Notes: generated from the sequence alone by a model not told the origin. DNA of 64,000 bases from Actinomycetales bacterium (GCA_016710645.1 JADJVI010000022.1:62001-126000); one strand, 5' to 3'. Positions 35,215 to 45,894 are shown, numbered from the stretch's first letter. Program-made: numbers and translations.

Positions 35215-36887
35215 CTAGCCTCCGTCTTTCATGAGTCAGCGAGGTCGCTGCCCTGAGGCGGTTGGGTGAGGGCGGGGACGGCGAACCGGGGGTGTGGGCA
35301 GGACCGGGTGCCGCGTGGCGCTGCGGTGCGGGTCTCCTGGTGGCTCCGGGTCGAGGGTGTGCAGGGACGGTCAGGCGGCTCGTGGGATGGCGATGATGCG
35401 GGCGAAGACAGCGACGATGTCGTGGACCCAGGGCCAGGTCTTGGGAACCGCAGCCTCCGCCGTCGTGCGCCGCGGGTGATCCGGGCTGGGACGTGCAGCA
35501 GCCGGTAGCGCAGTGCTTTGGGTTCGCAGTCGGCCAGCCGCTGCGGGAGGGCGAGCAGGCGCAGCCAAGCGATGAGGTCGGCCGCGATCGCGACGGCTAC
35601 CAGCCAGGCTTGGTTGATCGCGTACTCCCTGGAGGGCAGCCGTCCGAGACCGGTGTCCTTGGCGTGCCGGATCCGGTCTTCGACGCGGGCGTGCGCGCGG
35701 TGGCGGGCTTCGAGGAACTGCAAGGCACCGGTGGTGGTGTTGGTGGCGAACGCTTGGTAGCGCCATCCGTCGCTCTCTTCGAACAGGGACAGCTGGGCGC
35801 CGGGGTGGGGCCGTTCGCGGCGCGCGATCACCCGCATCCCGTCCGGCCACAACGTCCGGACATGGGCCGGGAGCAGGCCGGTGATCTCGGCGACGTCAGC
35901 CTCCACGCGCGGGTCGCCGTGGGCGTCGATTGCCGGGGACCACACGCCCTTCTTCGGGATCGCGGTGATCGCGGTGCGGACGTGCTCGGTGACCGCGAAC
36001 CCAACCGAATACTGCATGGATCGGCCACGTTTGGCGTCCTGAGCGGTCAGCCAGTTCAGCAGTGCGTGCGAGGCGCCCGCCCCATCGACACGGACCAGCA
36101 GCTTCTTGCGGTGTGCCCGCGGGACTTGGGCCAGCGCAGCGGTCAGGACCTCGATGTGGTCGGCGGCGGTGTTCGCGCCGGCGTTGCCCGGACGCAGCGC
36201 CATGGTGAGCAGCTCAGAGGTGTTGTCGCACCATACGCCGAGCGGGTGGAACCCGAAGGTGTGCTTGAACGTGGCCGCCGCGTTCTCCTTCTCGGAGTGG
36301 GCCACCACGATCGTGGCATCCACATCAAGGACGACCAGGTCCTTCTCAAGGATGCGGTCGGCGACCCGCGCCGCCGGCGGCCCACCGGCCAGGTCCCACA
36401 CCCGTGCTCTCGTGCGGGCCCGCGCCCTCTGGACCCGGCGCAACCTGGCCGGGGTGAGCTCGTCAGGGCCCGCCACACCGTAGGCGGTGAGGCAACCGAC
36501 CCCAACACGGCGTCTTGATGGCGCAGAGTGTCAATGTCGGCGATCGCCTCCCCACCACCGGCGAGCATCGTGGCCACATCCACCAGCACCTGTCCGCGGT
36601 CATGCCCCGGCACGAAACCACGACGCGTCAGGGCGCTGGAGAACTCGCCGGTCAGGCCGACCCGATCCGCCAGCAGCCGCACCGCCAAACCCCCAGCGTG
36701 GGCGACCACGCCGACACCATCACCAGAGACCGACAGGCCCGCAGCCCACGCTGTACTCTTCACCTACCAAGTGCCTTCCCGTACCGTTCCTTGTGACGTC
36801 GCAATCACAAGTATTCCGTTACAGGACAGGCACTTTGGTACATCCAGGGAGCGTGTCACCCCCGCACCCATGAAGGACCGAGGCTAG
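35215..36887 (-). mobile_element. IS1380-family insertion sequence
   Basis: Terminal inverted repeats of 19 bases, CTAGCCTCCGTCTTTCATG at 35215-35233 and its imperfect complement at 36869-36887, match at 17 of 19 positions. The 1673-base length is normal for IS1380. The only gene is a frameshifted transposase. Upstream of it, 36764-36868 contains a CTTGTGA / TCACAAG hairpin and near-inverted AAGTGCCT boxes, probably its promoter. Flanks are attcc on the left and cgcgc on the right, so no target duplication is visible; the flanks may have been joined by rearrangement. Confidence 0.85.
35229..36763 (-). pseudogene. IS1380-family transposase, single-base frameshift
   Basis: The N-terminal third reads from 36763 (VGVVAHAGGLAVRLLADRVGLT ... 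DIDTLRHQDAVLGSVASPPTVWRAL). At about 36465 the frame shifts by one base and continues as DELTPARLRRVQRARARTRARVWDL and VLDVDATIVVAHSEKENAAATFKHTFGFHPL, DDE-type IS1380 blocks, ending at 35229. The expected text GCCCTGGACGAG lacks a G. This is either a true mutation or a sequencing error; if real the transposase is inactive. Confidence 0.85.
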
Positions 36888-36914
36888 CGCGCGCCGAGAT
36901 GGGGATGGGTATTC

Positions 36915-39652
36915 TTGCCGGCTGTGAAGTTCAGCCGAGATACCGATTCCGGATCTGCACTGGCTGAAGCACAACGACCCGATGAAACGCGTCCGCGCCT
37001 GTGGTTGCTGGACGGTCGGGAAGACTCGTCCGACGATCTTTGCGCGCGACTCGCGCAGCAGCTGGACGGCGCGGGCTTCCATGTCACACTGCAGCGCTCG
37101 TCAGCTGAGCCGGAGCCCGCGTGGATTCTCGCGCTCCTTCCACCTCGGGAGGGTCTATCCGTCACCAGCCTGGAAGCTGCATATCAGGCATTTCCGGCCC
37201 GTTTCATTCCGATGGTGGTCGGGTCCACGCCGTCCCCCGTCTTCGGTCATCTCTCGCAGATCGTCACCCCCGCCGCAGACATGTCGCGCGCGGTGCAGCA
37301 GATCGCCCTGCTGACCCAGGCGTCGGGCGTCGAGCGCCTTGAGGTCGACGAGTGGGTCAACCGTGCTCGTGCCTGGAGCCGGGCGGGTCGACCCCGCCGT
37401 GCGCTGGAGCTGCACCGGGATCTCGGCGGCCTCACGTCTGCTCTGCGAACTGCCGGGCGCATCGGTCACTCGGCAGCGCCTGAACTCGCCGATTACCTAC
37501 GCGAGTGCACGGCCGCAGCCCGTCGCAGGTCTCGCCGGTTCGCGATCACCAGCGCCGTGGCGGCGACCAGCCTGGTGGCCTTCTCCGGCCTCGCCCTCGG
37601 AGCGAGGACAAACCAGTCCGCAGCCGCCACGGCTGCCGACCTGCGCGCCGCCGAGAGTGCGAGCAGTAGGTTCGTCCGCCTGGCCGACGAAGCCCTGCGA
37701 TCTGGCACCGACCCCGACCTTCCCTATCTCCTCGTCGGCGAAGCACTCCGGTCGAAAGCCACCGACCAGGCCATCACGATGGCCCGGCGAGTCCTGGACG
37801 CGATACCTGAACACGTATCCATCCCGCTGGGCGAGTCCGCGGCCCAGGTGGCGACATCCCTCGACGGATCGCGAATCGCTGTCACCCTTTCGACGGGCGC
37901 GGTTCAAGTGCGGGGGGCCGACGGCGCACTGCTGCAGAGCCTCGAGCCGACTGCAGATGGGAACGGTTCGCCCTCTAGAACGGTCCTTTCCCCGGATGGC
38001 ACGCGGCTGGCCATCCTCGCCCATCGAACCCGTGTCTTTCGGGAGGGTGAACAGAGCCAGGATGTCGACCTGGGTGGCACCCCGCTCACCGGATGGTTCC
38101 GCGACGACGTGCTGATGGTCGTGACAACAACCGGGCTCACCACGGTGGACGGGGCGGGACAGGTGGAGACTGTCACCACTCTGCTTCCCAGCACGCTTGG
38201 CCCGGCCGTTGCCGCGGATGTGACGCCCGACGGCAAGACCGTCGCCGTGACCGACGGCACCCGCTTATGGGTGGGGCGGACCGACGGCTCGGCCACGGTG
38301 GTCGACAGCGCTCCGGGCGACATCGCGGGGGTCGTTCTCGACCATTCGGCGACCTGGATCGCACTCATCCACGGGACAGCCAAGAACGCTCTCCTCAGCC
38401 TGACCGGTTCGAAGCTCACGCCGTCAATCTCAGATCAGGCCAGCTACGCCAGGGGACCGGAGGGTGTCCTCGTGACGATCCGCCGAGATGGTCGCGCGTG
38501 TCTTTTCCAACCAGAAGTAGGTCATGAGTACTTCTGTCCGCCCGCCCATGTAGGAGCGCTCAAGACCTCGGCGCCCCTAGGCAGAGGGGGATGGTCACGG
38601 CGGGCTCAGATGGCTTCCTGCGGTTGTGGCGTGGCATCCCTATTCCGAAGTCACCGAATGCGTTTGCCATCGCCCCTGACCGCATCCCCAACAAGGACTC
38701 GAGCACCGTGGCGTGGCGCCGGTCCCGGGTAGAAGTCGACCGCACAACCGGGACTGGCGCGGTGTTGGTTTACCCGGCCGGCACGGCGGTGACGTTCAGC
38801 ACCGCAGATTTCACGCAGATCAGGTCGACCTTCCTCAAAATCCCCGCCGGCCAATACGGCATCGCGCTCTCGCCGGGAGGACACTTCATCGGTCAGGCGT
38901 GGCAAGAGGGCAGCACCCTCGCCCTCGACCTCGCCACCATGAAAGTCCGCTGGACGAGCACGGTTGCCCCGCCAGCCAGCGCCACCCTCGCGGTCGTCAT
39001 CGACCGCGCCGGAAACAGCATCGTGGCTGCTTCCCCCCACGAGGCTCAGCAGTGGCTCTCGGACGGCACGACCCGCAAGGTCTCGCTTCGGGGTGACCCG
39101 GTTCAGGCGCTGATCGGACGCGAGGGGTCGGTGACGGCCGTAGACAAGGCCGGCGAGACCTACCGTCTGGGTCCTGACACCGGGAGTTCTTCGCTTGTCG
39201 CGTTCCCGAGTTGCTCGGGCGAAACAGCGGCGATGGATGTCGATGCGTCCGGACGGGGGTATCGGGTCCTGAGCAACGGTGCGCTCATCACCTGCAACAA
39301 CACCAGCGCCACCCCCTTGACTCTGCTCCCCGAGTCCCTGCGGGCCTTCGCGGCCAAGGTGGATGACGACGGCCGACGGCTGGCGCTCTTCGGTCCGAGT
39401 GAGACTCTGGTCCTCGACACGAGCAGCGGCGAGCCGCTCCTGCACACCTTCGACCGATCGTGGGTGGGGCCGATCGACGATCTCACCTTCCTCGATGAGG
39501 AGAGGGTGCTCGCCGTCACTCACGCAGGAGTCCTCACCGTGCGCACGCTCGCGTCCTCCTCGACGATCGCGGATCGGGTCTCGGCTGCTGTTCCAAGGGC
39601 TCCGACCGCCGACGAGATCCACGTGTTCGGACTGCCGGAAGGCTCCCGATGA
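36915..39652 (+). pseudogene. TIR-like / TM / beta-propeller protein A (frameshifted)
   Basis: Corrected length is about 911 residues. Residues 20-150 resemble a degenerate TIR fold: RLWLLDGREDSSDDLCARLAQQLDGAGFHVT, then WILALLPPREGLSVTSLEAAYQAFPARFIPMVVGS; the catalytic-glutamate region is not canonical. A TM segment, FAITSAVAATSLVAFSGLALGA, lies at about 209-230 with RRRSRR on its N-terminal side. The STAND-type linker YLLVGEALRSKATD follows, then WD40/propeller-like repeats with a Cys pair (ACLF...YFC). The frame breaks at a run of five G (38586-38590) and resumes as AGSDGFLRLWRG. Start TTG 36915 (or GTG 36924). The IS element ends 27 bases upstream. It overlaps gene B by 4 bases. Confidence 0.72.
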
Positions 39653-42600
39653 GCGACTACTTCCTCTCCTACGGCCACGAAGACCGTGAGCGAGCAATCG
39701 GGATCCGTCAGCGGTTGGCTGCCGCCGGACAGGTCGTGTGGCTCGATGCGCCCGACGACGACCTCGAGGGGCCGGTTGGCGTCCCCGCTGGCTCCCGGCA
39801 CCGGCCCACCATCGAGGCGGCGATTCGGGCCGCCCTGGCCTTCGTCGTTCTCGACAGCCAGGACTGGAGGGACTCGGACTACTGCCGCTGGGAACTTGAG
39901 GTCGCTCGCGACCTCGGAAAGGTGATCGCCGTCCTGTCCCCGACGGTCGCTGAGGGTCGGCCCGACACGACCTGGTTGGAGACGTCGTTGGCCGGACCGG
40001 AAGACCTCGTCATCCCCGCTCCTGACGACTGTGACGGACTCATTGCCCAAACCCTGGACGGGAGGCACGAGGCGCAGTCACACACCCGCCTGGTGGACTC
40101 GGAGACCACGACCCAAAGTCGACTGCGGGACATTCTCCGAGGGGTTCCACTCGTCGATGACGCCCAGGTCGTCCTGGGCATGGTCGGCGGAGTGGGTCGT
40201 CCTCATCCGCCGACTGCGGTGCGAGAACTCGCTGCGCATCTCATCCTGCGGGATCAGCGCCGCAGGGCTCTGCTGCGCCGATCGCTGAGCTCCATCATCG
40301 CGGCTCTGGTCATCTTGGCTGCATCAGCAGGCGCGTTGGGGCTGGCAGCCGCCGCGCACCGCCAGGCAGCAGTGGCGTCAGCAGCGACCGCACGGTCGAT
40401 GGAACTCGCGAATGATTCCCTGCTCCAGCCAAACCATGCCAGCTCAGGTCTACTGGCCGAAACCGCCTTGCGGGTTGACGACAACGCCAGCAGTCGTTCA
40501 GCCTCGGCGATGGCGCTGGCCGATGCACAGACCTTCACGCGCAGCGATGCGCCGAGTCGGCCCTACGTGAGCGGCGACGTCTCCAACGACGGCCGCTTGG
40601 CGGTGTTCAGCTACGGAACCGGCGCGTCGGTCTTCACTGGCTCCGGGGATTTCGTCGGGGAGGTGAACTTCGACAAAGACGTGGGCGCGTCGCCAATCGT
40701 CCTCGATGACATCGGCCAGATGGTTTCCCTCGGGCCGGGATCGCCCTCGCACCCGTTGGTCAGGATGTCTCTGCAGGACGGATACCTCCAACGGTCGTGG
40801 ACGGACGAGGACTTCACCGCTCTCGCCAAGGGAACTGACGGCCGGATCTGGTGGGGCGCAGCCAGCGGGAAGGTCGGCTTCATCTCCGGGGACCAGGTGG
40901 TGACGGCTCTCACGACCGGAGGTCCGGTGACAGCCGTGGACGCCACCCTGACCGGGCTGGTCGTCGCGTCGAATCACACGACAGTGCACCGCTACGCCCT
41001 ACCCCTATCCAGTGACCCGGCCCCCGAATGGACCCGAAACCTGGGGCAGACAGTCTTTCCGCCGACCCTGGACAGCGGGCCCGACGCCAAGACGAACTAC
41101 TCGCGACCCCCAGCGGCGGACGCGACGAGCCCCGCCCCTGCAACCGGCAACCCGTCGGATCAGGCCATGGCTGACTATCGACGCCTGCAAGCAACCCCGC
41201 TGAATTTCGGGTTCCCTGATGTCCTGCGCACCTGCTCGACGACAGTGCACATACTGCTCAGCACGCGTCTTGCTCAGTTCCCCGCCGCTGTTCACACGGC
41301 GCTGGACGAAAGCACCGGGGCCGTCCTCATGCCAGCAGCTCGACAGTCACCGCTACGGGGACAGATGTGTCAAGCGGATGGCACCCTCCTCGGCGGGGCC
41401 TTCATGAGCAATCAGCTGGCGGTGGCGCCCGAGCGTCGGTGGACTCCCGTCGGGGTCATGGACGACGCCGACCGATTCACTCGCGGGACAGTGCTGGCCG
41501 CCAACGCGGCCGGCACGCGGGCCATGCTCGTACACGCCACCGGAGCGGTGGTCGTCATGGGTCCCGCCCCGGTGACCTCCCGAGAACTCAACGATTCGAT
41601 CTACGTCACGCCCACCCCTGAGGGCTACCTCACCCAGGACGTCACGGGAGAGCTCTGGATGGTCCCCCTGGCCGCAGGATCCGCGCGACGCGTCGGGGTG
41701 CAGTTGCCGCGTGTCGGCATAGCGGCCCGCAGCGGGCCCACCTGCTCATTGGCATGGTCACGGCCGACTGTCTACTGCCTGTCCGGTCGGGGAGTCGTCC
41801 GTCAGTGGACCCTGAGCGGAAACCTGGCGGACATGCGCTTCTCGCAGGATGGCACCGTCGTCGACATCACTCAGACGGACGGCACGCTCTTCCAAGCGAG
41901 GCTCGACTCCGACGCGACGACGCGGGTGACGGTTCCCGGCCTGGACTCCCGTGAACGGGTGATCTCGGCCGCGAGCGCCGGCTCTCGCATCCTGGTAGCC
42001 ACGAACACCGGCCGCCTCGTTGCCTTTGATCGGGGATCGTCGACGGTCGCCGCTCAGATCCTCGACGGTGGAACCACGCAAACTATCTCGGCCATCCATG
42101 GCCCGCAGCCCGGGTTTGTTGCGGTTGGCCGCGACGGCATGCTGCGCCGCCTCGGCCCCGAGCTCACGGTGGAGCGCACGGCATACGTGCGGGACTGTTT
42201 CGACACCCTTGAGACGTCATGGGATGGCGCCCAGGTCGTGGCAGCGGGCGCCACGGCCGTGGTCATCCTCGGGACGGCCGATCTCGTCCAAACGCAGAGC
42301 ACGCCCAGCATGGTCCCGATGCGGACCTGGCCGCAGTTCGCACCTGACTCCCGCACACTGGTGAGCTTTTCCCCGTGGCTCGTGAGTGGCGACGGGGCCA
42401 TGGTCGACTCGGCGCCGTACGTCAACGGCGGACCGCGCGGGGTCAAACCTGCGGTCCTCACCGACAACCAGGACCTCTGGCCGGCCGTGGTGACAGTCGT
42501 GCCAGTGTGCTCGACCTGTCGGCCCGCGTCAGTCCCCCGACAATCAGCCTCCGGCGAGCTGGGCACCCTCACGCTTGAGACGGCCTCGCACGCCGAGCAG

Positions 42601-43860
42601 ACCCTCCCGAGCCTCGGGTCGAAACCGTCCGAACGTTGGACCGTCGCCCTCAACGATGCCGCGGATCCCCTGCTGCACGGCGCCAGCCCTTCGCAGGTCA
42701 CGTCCATCCCGGGCGGTTTCCTTGTGGTCGCCACCATCGGGCAGACCCCCGGAGATGGCGGCACGCCGGTGCTGCTCAGTCAGGTCGTTCTCATCGACGC
42801 CGGCGACGGGCACACGCGGTGGCGCAGCGAGGTGCTACCTGGTTTCAGCACCTGTTGGGCCCATCCCAGCGAGACGTGGATCCTGTGTGGGAGCAGCACG
42901 AGCAAGGACAAGAGCACGGCCGTCTTGATCTCACAGGAGACCGGCGAGGTCCTCTCCCGTATGCCGTTGCGCGAGCCGGTCGTCGACGCGGTCGCCACCA
43001 CGGGCGGCTTTCTCATCCTGGGCAGGACCACGTTCGGGGCTGGATCTGCCGTCACGGCATACGAGGTAACGGGACAGGGAGATGTGCGAGCGCGCGGAAC
43101 CGCGCTCACTGAGTTCGTGTACGGCCCGACCCGGTGGCTTCAGGACCAAGGCGCCCTCAAGGTGGAGGGCGTGACGTCTGCCGACGGTCGCGCGCTGTCC
43201 TATGACATCGCCGCTGGATCGTTCGTCGTCGACGCCGAGCGCGGGGCGTGGGTGGCGTCCTACGGAACGATCCGCCGGGTCGCGGTGGATGTCGATCACA
43301 ACGAGATCACCGTCGGCGACTCGGTGGGCCCGGCCATGGCCGATCTGCCCGGCTCGGCCGACGCCTGGGCCGAGTTCAACCTACTCAGTTCTATCGTCGC
43401 TACCGCCCTCATGGAGAGTGAGGTATCGACGATCAAGCGGATGTGGCGGATCGAGTCAGGCACGGCAGTCGAGATCCGACCTGGCTCGGGCATCTCGCCC
43501 ATGGCCAGGTGCGGTGACCTCATCCTCACCTCAGAGCCCGAAGCGGCGGGGACCGACGATCCCTTGTCGAAGGTCGCCGTCAGGGCGTGGGATCTGAGCA
43601 TGACCCGGGAGATCTGGCAGAGGTCCATGCCGTTATCGACGGTCGATCTCTGCGACGGCAGGCACGGCGTGATGTCGGGTATCGACGGGTCATTGATCGG
43701 CTTCGCCGTCTCGGATGGCACGGAGTTGTGGCGCTCTCCTGCTGATCAGTCGCTGCAAAACAACGGCATCTCCCTCGTGGGCGGATATCTCATCAAGGTC
43801 ACCGGTGATGTCGGGTCCGGCTTCTCGTCCCATCTGTCACTGCTGTCTGCCACGACCTGA
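39649..43860 (+). CDS. TIR / TM / beta-propeller protein B
   Basis: The 1403-residue protein has an N-terminal TIR domain (residues 1-110): YFLSYGHEDRERAIGIRQRL, IEAAIRAALAFVVLDSQDWRDSD, and YCRWELEVARD with Glu82 at the expected NADase position. A basic stretch LRDQRRRALLRRS precedes one TM segment (IIAALVILAASAGALGLAA, about 215-237), giving an N-in, C-out orientation. A STAND-like linker (ANDSLLQPNHASSGLLAETAL) and about 1100 residues of beta-propeller-type repeats follow. Cys pairs with 10-residue spacing, TCSLAWSRPTVYC and CWAHPSETWILC, fit disulfides in an outside domain. No NTPase motif is present. ATG 39649 overlaps gene A. Confidence 0.82.
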   Translation: MSDYFLSYGHEDRERAIGIRQRLAAAGQVVWLDAPDDDLEGPVGVPAGSRHRPTIEAAIRAALAFVVLDSQDWRDSDYCRWELEVARDLGKVIAVLSPTVAEGRPDTTWLETSLAGPEDLVIPAPDDCDGLIAQTLDGRHEAQSHTRLVDSETTTQSRLRDILRGVPLVDDAQVVLGMVGGVGRPHPPTAVRELAAHLILRDQRRRALLRRSLSSIIAALVILAASAGALGLAAAAHRQAAVASAATARSMELANDSLLQPNHASSGLLAETALRVDDNASSRSASAMALADAQTFTRSDAPSRPYVSGDVSNDGRLAVFSYGTGASVFTGSGDFVGEVNFDKDVGASPIVLDDIGQMVSLGPGSPSHPLVRMSLQDGYLQRSWTDEDFTALAKGTDGRIWWGAASGKVGFISGDQVVTALTTGGPVTAVDATLTGLVVASNHTTVHRYALPLSSDPAPEWTRNLGQTVFPPTLDSGPDAKTNYSRPPAADATSPAPATGNPSDQAMADYRRLQATPLNFGFPDVLRTCSTTVHILLSTRLAQFPAAVHTALDESTGAVLMPAARQSPLRGQMCQADGTLLGGAFMSNQLAVAPERRWTPVGVMDDADRFTRGTVLAANAAGTRAMLVHATGAVVVMGPAPVTSRELNDSIYVTPTPEGYLTQDVTGELWMVPLAAGSARRVGVQLPRVGIAARSGPTCSLAWSRPTVYCLSGRGVVRQWTLSGNLADMRFSQDGTVVDITQTDGTLFQARLDSDATTRVTVPGLDSRERVISAASAGSRILVATNTGRLVAFDRGSSTVAAQILDGGTTQTISAIHGPQPGFVAVGRDGMLRRLGPELTVERTAYVRDCFDTLETSWDGAQVVAAGATAVVILGTADLVQTQSTPSMVPMRTWPQFAPDSRTLVSFSPWLVSGDGAMVDSAPYVNGGPRGVKPAVLTDNQDLWPAVVTVVPVCSTCRPASVPRQSASGELGTLTLETASHAEQTLPSLGSKPSERWTVALNDAADPLLHGASPSQVTSIPGGFLVVATIGQTPGDGGTPVLLSQVVLIDAGDGHTRWRSEVLPGFSTCWAHPSETWILCGSSTSKDKSTAVLISQETGEVLSRMPLREPVVDAVATTGGFLILGRTTFGAGSAVTAYEVTGQGDVRARGTALTEFVYGPTRWLQDQGALKVEGVTSADGRALSYDIAAGSFVVDAERGAWVASYGTIRRVAVDVDHNEITVGDSVGPAMADLPGSADAWAEFNLLSSIVATALMESEVSTIKRMWRIESGTAVEIRPGSGISPMARCGDLILTSEPEAAGTDDPLSKVAVRAWDLSMTREIWQRSMPLSTVDLCDGRHGVMSGIDGSLIGFAVSDGTELWRSPADQSLQNNGISLVGGYLIKVTGDVGSGFSSHLSLLSATT

Positions 43861-43904
43861 CGATTCCTGCCCTGAGATCGGGGAGTCAGGCGAAGGCCCA
43901 GTAG

Positions 43905-43943
43905 ACCGTCCGCACCCCAGACGGGCTCTGGGGTGCGGACGGT
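43905..43943 (+). terminator. strong hairpin terminator after the TIR pair
   Basis: Perfect 17-base stem ACCGTCCGCACCCCAGA / TCTGGGGTGCGGACGGT with a 5-base loop, 45 bases after the stop of TIR gene B. It is not built from the dispersed 9-mer. No T tract. Confidence 0.8.
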
Positions 43944-44048
43944 GGCTGGTGTGAACGTGGGGTCGGCGTCATGCGGCCCGACGTTAGGTCGCTCATCGGT
44001 GAAGGTCCAGCTCATTCTGGTGAAGCTGCTGAAGGTAACCTTTATCGC

Positions 44049-44972
44049 GTGCTGAGCTCGTTCCAACTCGAAGCGCTCCTGGCAGTGTGCGACGCCGGGT
44101 CGTTCGAGCGCGCTGCGGCGGCCCTGCACATCAGCCCATCGGCAGTCAGTCAGCGAATCGCGTCGCTGGAGCGGACCGTCGGTCTGGTGCTCGTGCACCG
44201 CTCCAAGCCGGTCATGGCAACGCCCACCGGCCAGGTGCTGCTGGGCCTGGCCCGGCGCACCGTGACCCTCCAGCAGGAGGCGCTTGCGAGTCTGGGCAGG
44301 TCATCCACCGATGCCCCGGTGGTCGCCATCGCGGTCAACACCGACTCGTTCGCCAGTTGGTTCGACCCGGTCATCGCCGCCGTGGGCGAGCTCGGCGGCA
44401 TCCGACTGGACATCCGGCTGGCCGACGAACAGCGCTCCCTCGAGCTGCTCACCCGGGGTGAGGTGATGGCCGCCGTCTCCACCGACTCGCGCGCCGCGCC
44501 CGGCTGCGAGGTCGTGGCGCTAGGGCGGCTCCGGTACCTCCCGGTCATCTCCCCGACACTGGCCTCACGGCATACCGCCCCCGGGGACGGCTCGCTGGAC
44601 TACCTCGGCCGCATCCCGGTCGTGCGTTACGACGCCGGCGACGATCTCGACACCCAGCTCCTCGCGTCACTGGGGGTGTCCAGCGAGGCGCCCGCCCATC
44701 ACGTGCCGTCCAGCCAGGGCTATCTCACCGCCGTCGCGTCGGGGCTCGGGTGGGGGACGCTCTTCGAGGACGACTACCGACGGCTGAGCGACACCGGGGC
44801 GGGCGTCCTGCTGCACCCCACGGCATACGTCGAGGCGACGCTGTATTGGCACCGCTGGAAGCAGCGGGTCGCCGTGCTCGACACGGTGACCGACGTCGTG
44901 CGCGCTACCGCGGCGCGGCGACTGCGACCGCTTCGCCACGAGCGTGAATCTGCCCGAGCACCTCGGCCATGA
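44049..44972 (+). CDS. LysR-family regulator, ArgP/LysG type
   Basis: The 307-residue protein has an N-terminal LysR HTH: LSSFQLEALLAVCDAGSFERAAAALHISPSAVSQRIASLERTVG. The wording resembles the ArgP (IciA/LysG) subgroup, which senses basic amino acids and controls exporters such as LysE/ArgO; no exporter gene is adjacent. The substrate-binding domain follows (VAIAVNTDSFASWFDPVI). GTG 44049 is preferred; an in-frame ATG at 43971 would add 26 atypical residues. It is convergent with the oxidoreductase at 44905, overlapping its 3' end by 68 bases. Confidence 0.85.
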   Translation: MLSSFQLEALLAVCDAGSFERAAAALHISPSAVSQRIASLERTVGLVLVHRSKPVMATPTGQVLLGLARRTVTLQQEALASLGRSSTDAPVVAIAVNTDSFASWFDPVIAAVGELGGIRLDIRLADEQRSLELLTRGEVMAAVSTDSRAAPGCEVVALGRLRYLPVISPTLASRHTAPGDGSLDYLGRIPVVRYDAGDDLDTQLLASLGVSSEAPAHHVPSSQGYLTAVASGLGWGTLFEDDYRRLSDTGAGVLLHPTAYVEATLYWHRWKQRVAVLDTVTDVVRATAARRLRPLRHERESARAPRP

Positions 44973-45894
44973 GCTGCTGCACGGCCAGTGTGTCGGTCAG
45001 CGGCATGATCGGGCTCTCGGTCAGCCCCTGGGCGAGGCAGTCCCCGACGTGGATGACTTGGTGCTCATAGCCGCTGGCAAACTCTCGCGTCTCGACCAGT
45101 TCCTTGTCGCGCCACAGCGTGAAACTCGGCCCGCGATGGAAGCGCGGATGCACGTCGATCCAGCCCTCAGTGCCCGCGAGCATCATCCGCCCCGGCCCGT
45201 ATGCCGTGAACCCTCCCGACAGCGTCGCCGACCGTCCGTCGGAGTAGCCCATGAGCACCCCGAACTCGCCCTCGACGCCGGACGGGAGGGTGCCGCCGGC
45301 GGCATACACGGTGTCGGGGGTGCCGAGGAGATGCTGGGCGAAGGAGATCGCATAGACCCCAAGGTCGAGCACCGCACCGCCGCCCAGCGCGGGGTCGAAG
45401 AGTCGGTCGGCCGGGTCGAAGGCGCGGAAGGCCGTGAGGTCACCCTGGACCATCCGCACCTGCCCGATCGCCCCGTCCGCGACGAGCTCGCGAATCGCGG
45501 CGACCCCGGGGACGAACCGAGTCCACATCGCCTCCATCGCGAAAACCTTTGCTGCGCGCGCGGATTCGATGATCTTCTGGGTGTCGGCGACGGTCGACGT
45601 GAAGGCCTTCTCGACGAGGATCGCCTTGCCGCCGGCGATTGCGGCCAGCGCGATGTCGAGATGCTGCGGGTGCGGCGTCGCGATGTAGACCGCGTCGACG
45701 TCCGGGTCGGCCGCCAGCGCGGCATACGAGCCATGCGCTTTCGGTATGCCGTGCGCCGCGGCGAACGCCTGGGCACGCGCCTGGTCGCGCGAGGCGACCG
45801 CGACGAGTTCGCCGTTGGTCACGCGGGCGAAGTCGGCCGCCATTGCCGCTGCCATCCGCCCCGGTCCCGCAATCGCCCATCGCACGCTTCCCAT
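44905..45894 (-). CDS. Gfo/Idh/MocA-family oxidoreductase, second copy
   Basis: The 329-residue protein starts MGSVRWAIAGPGRMAAAMAADF, a Rossmann motif. DVDAVYIATPHPQHLDIAL, KAILVEKAFTSTVADT (where the family EKP motif is EKA) and FAMEAMWTRFVPG are family blocks. It resembles dihydrodiol dehydrogenase-like members. The start ATG 45894 lies 195 bases from the DUF222 gene stop; no promoter-like box is obvious. Its 3' end overlaps the converging LysR gene by 68 bases, which would expose both transcripts to antisense pairing. Confidence 0.88.
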   Translation of the reverse strand: MGSVRWAIAGPGRMAAAMAADFARVTNGELVAVASRDQARAQAFAAAHGIPKAHGSYAALAADPDVDAVYIATPHPQHLDIALAAIAGGKAILVEKAFTSTVADTQKIIESARAAKVFAMEAMWTRFVPGVAAIRELVADGAIGQVRMVQGDLTAFRAFDPADRLFDPALGGGAVLDLGVYAISFAQHLLGTPDTVYAAGGTLPSGVEGEFGVLMGYSDGRSATLSGGFTAYGPGRMMLAGTEGWIDVHPRFHRGPSFTLWRDKELVETREFASGYEHQVIHVGDCLAQGLTESPIMPLTDTLAVQQLMAEVLGQIHARGEAVAVAAPR

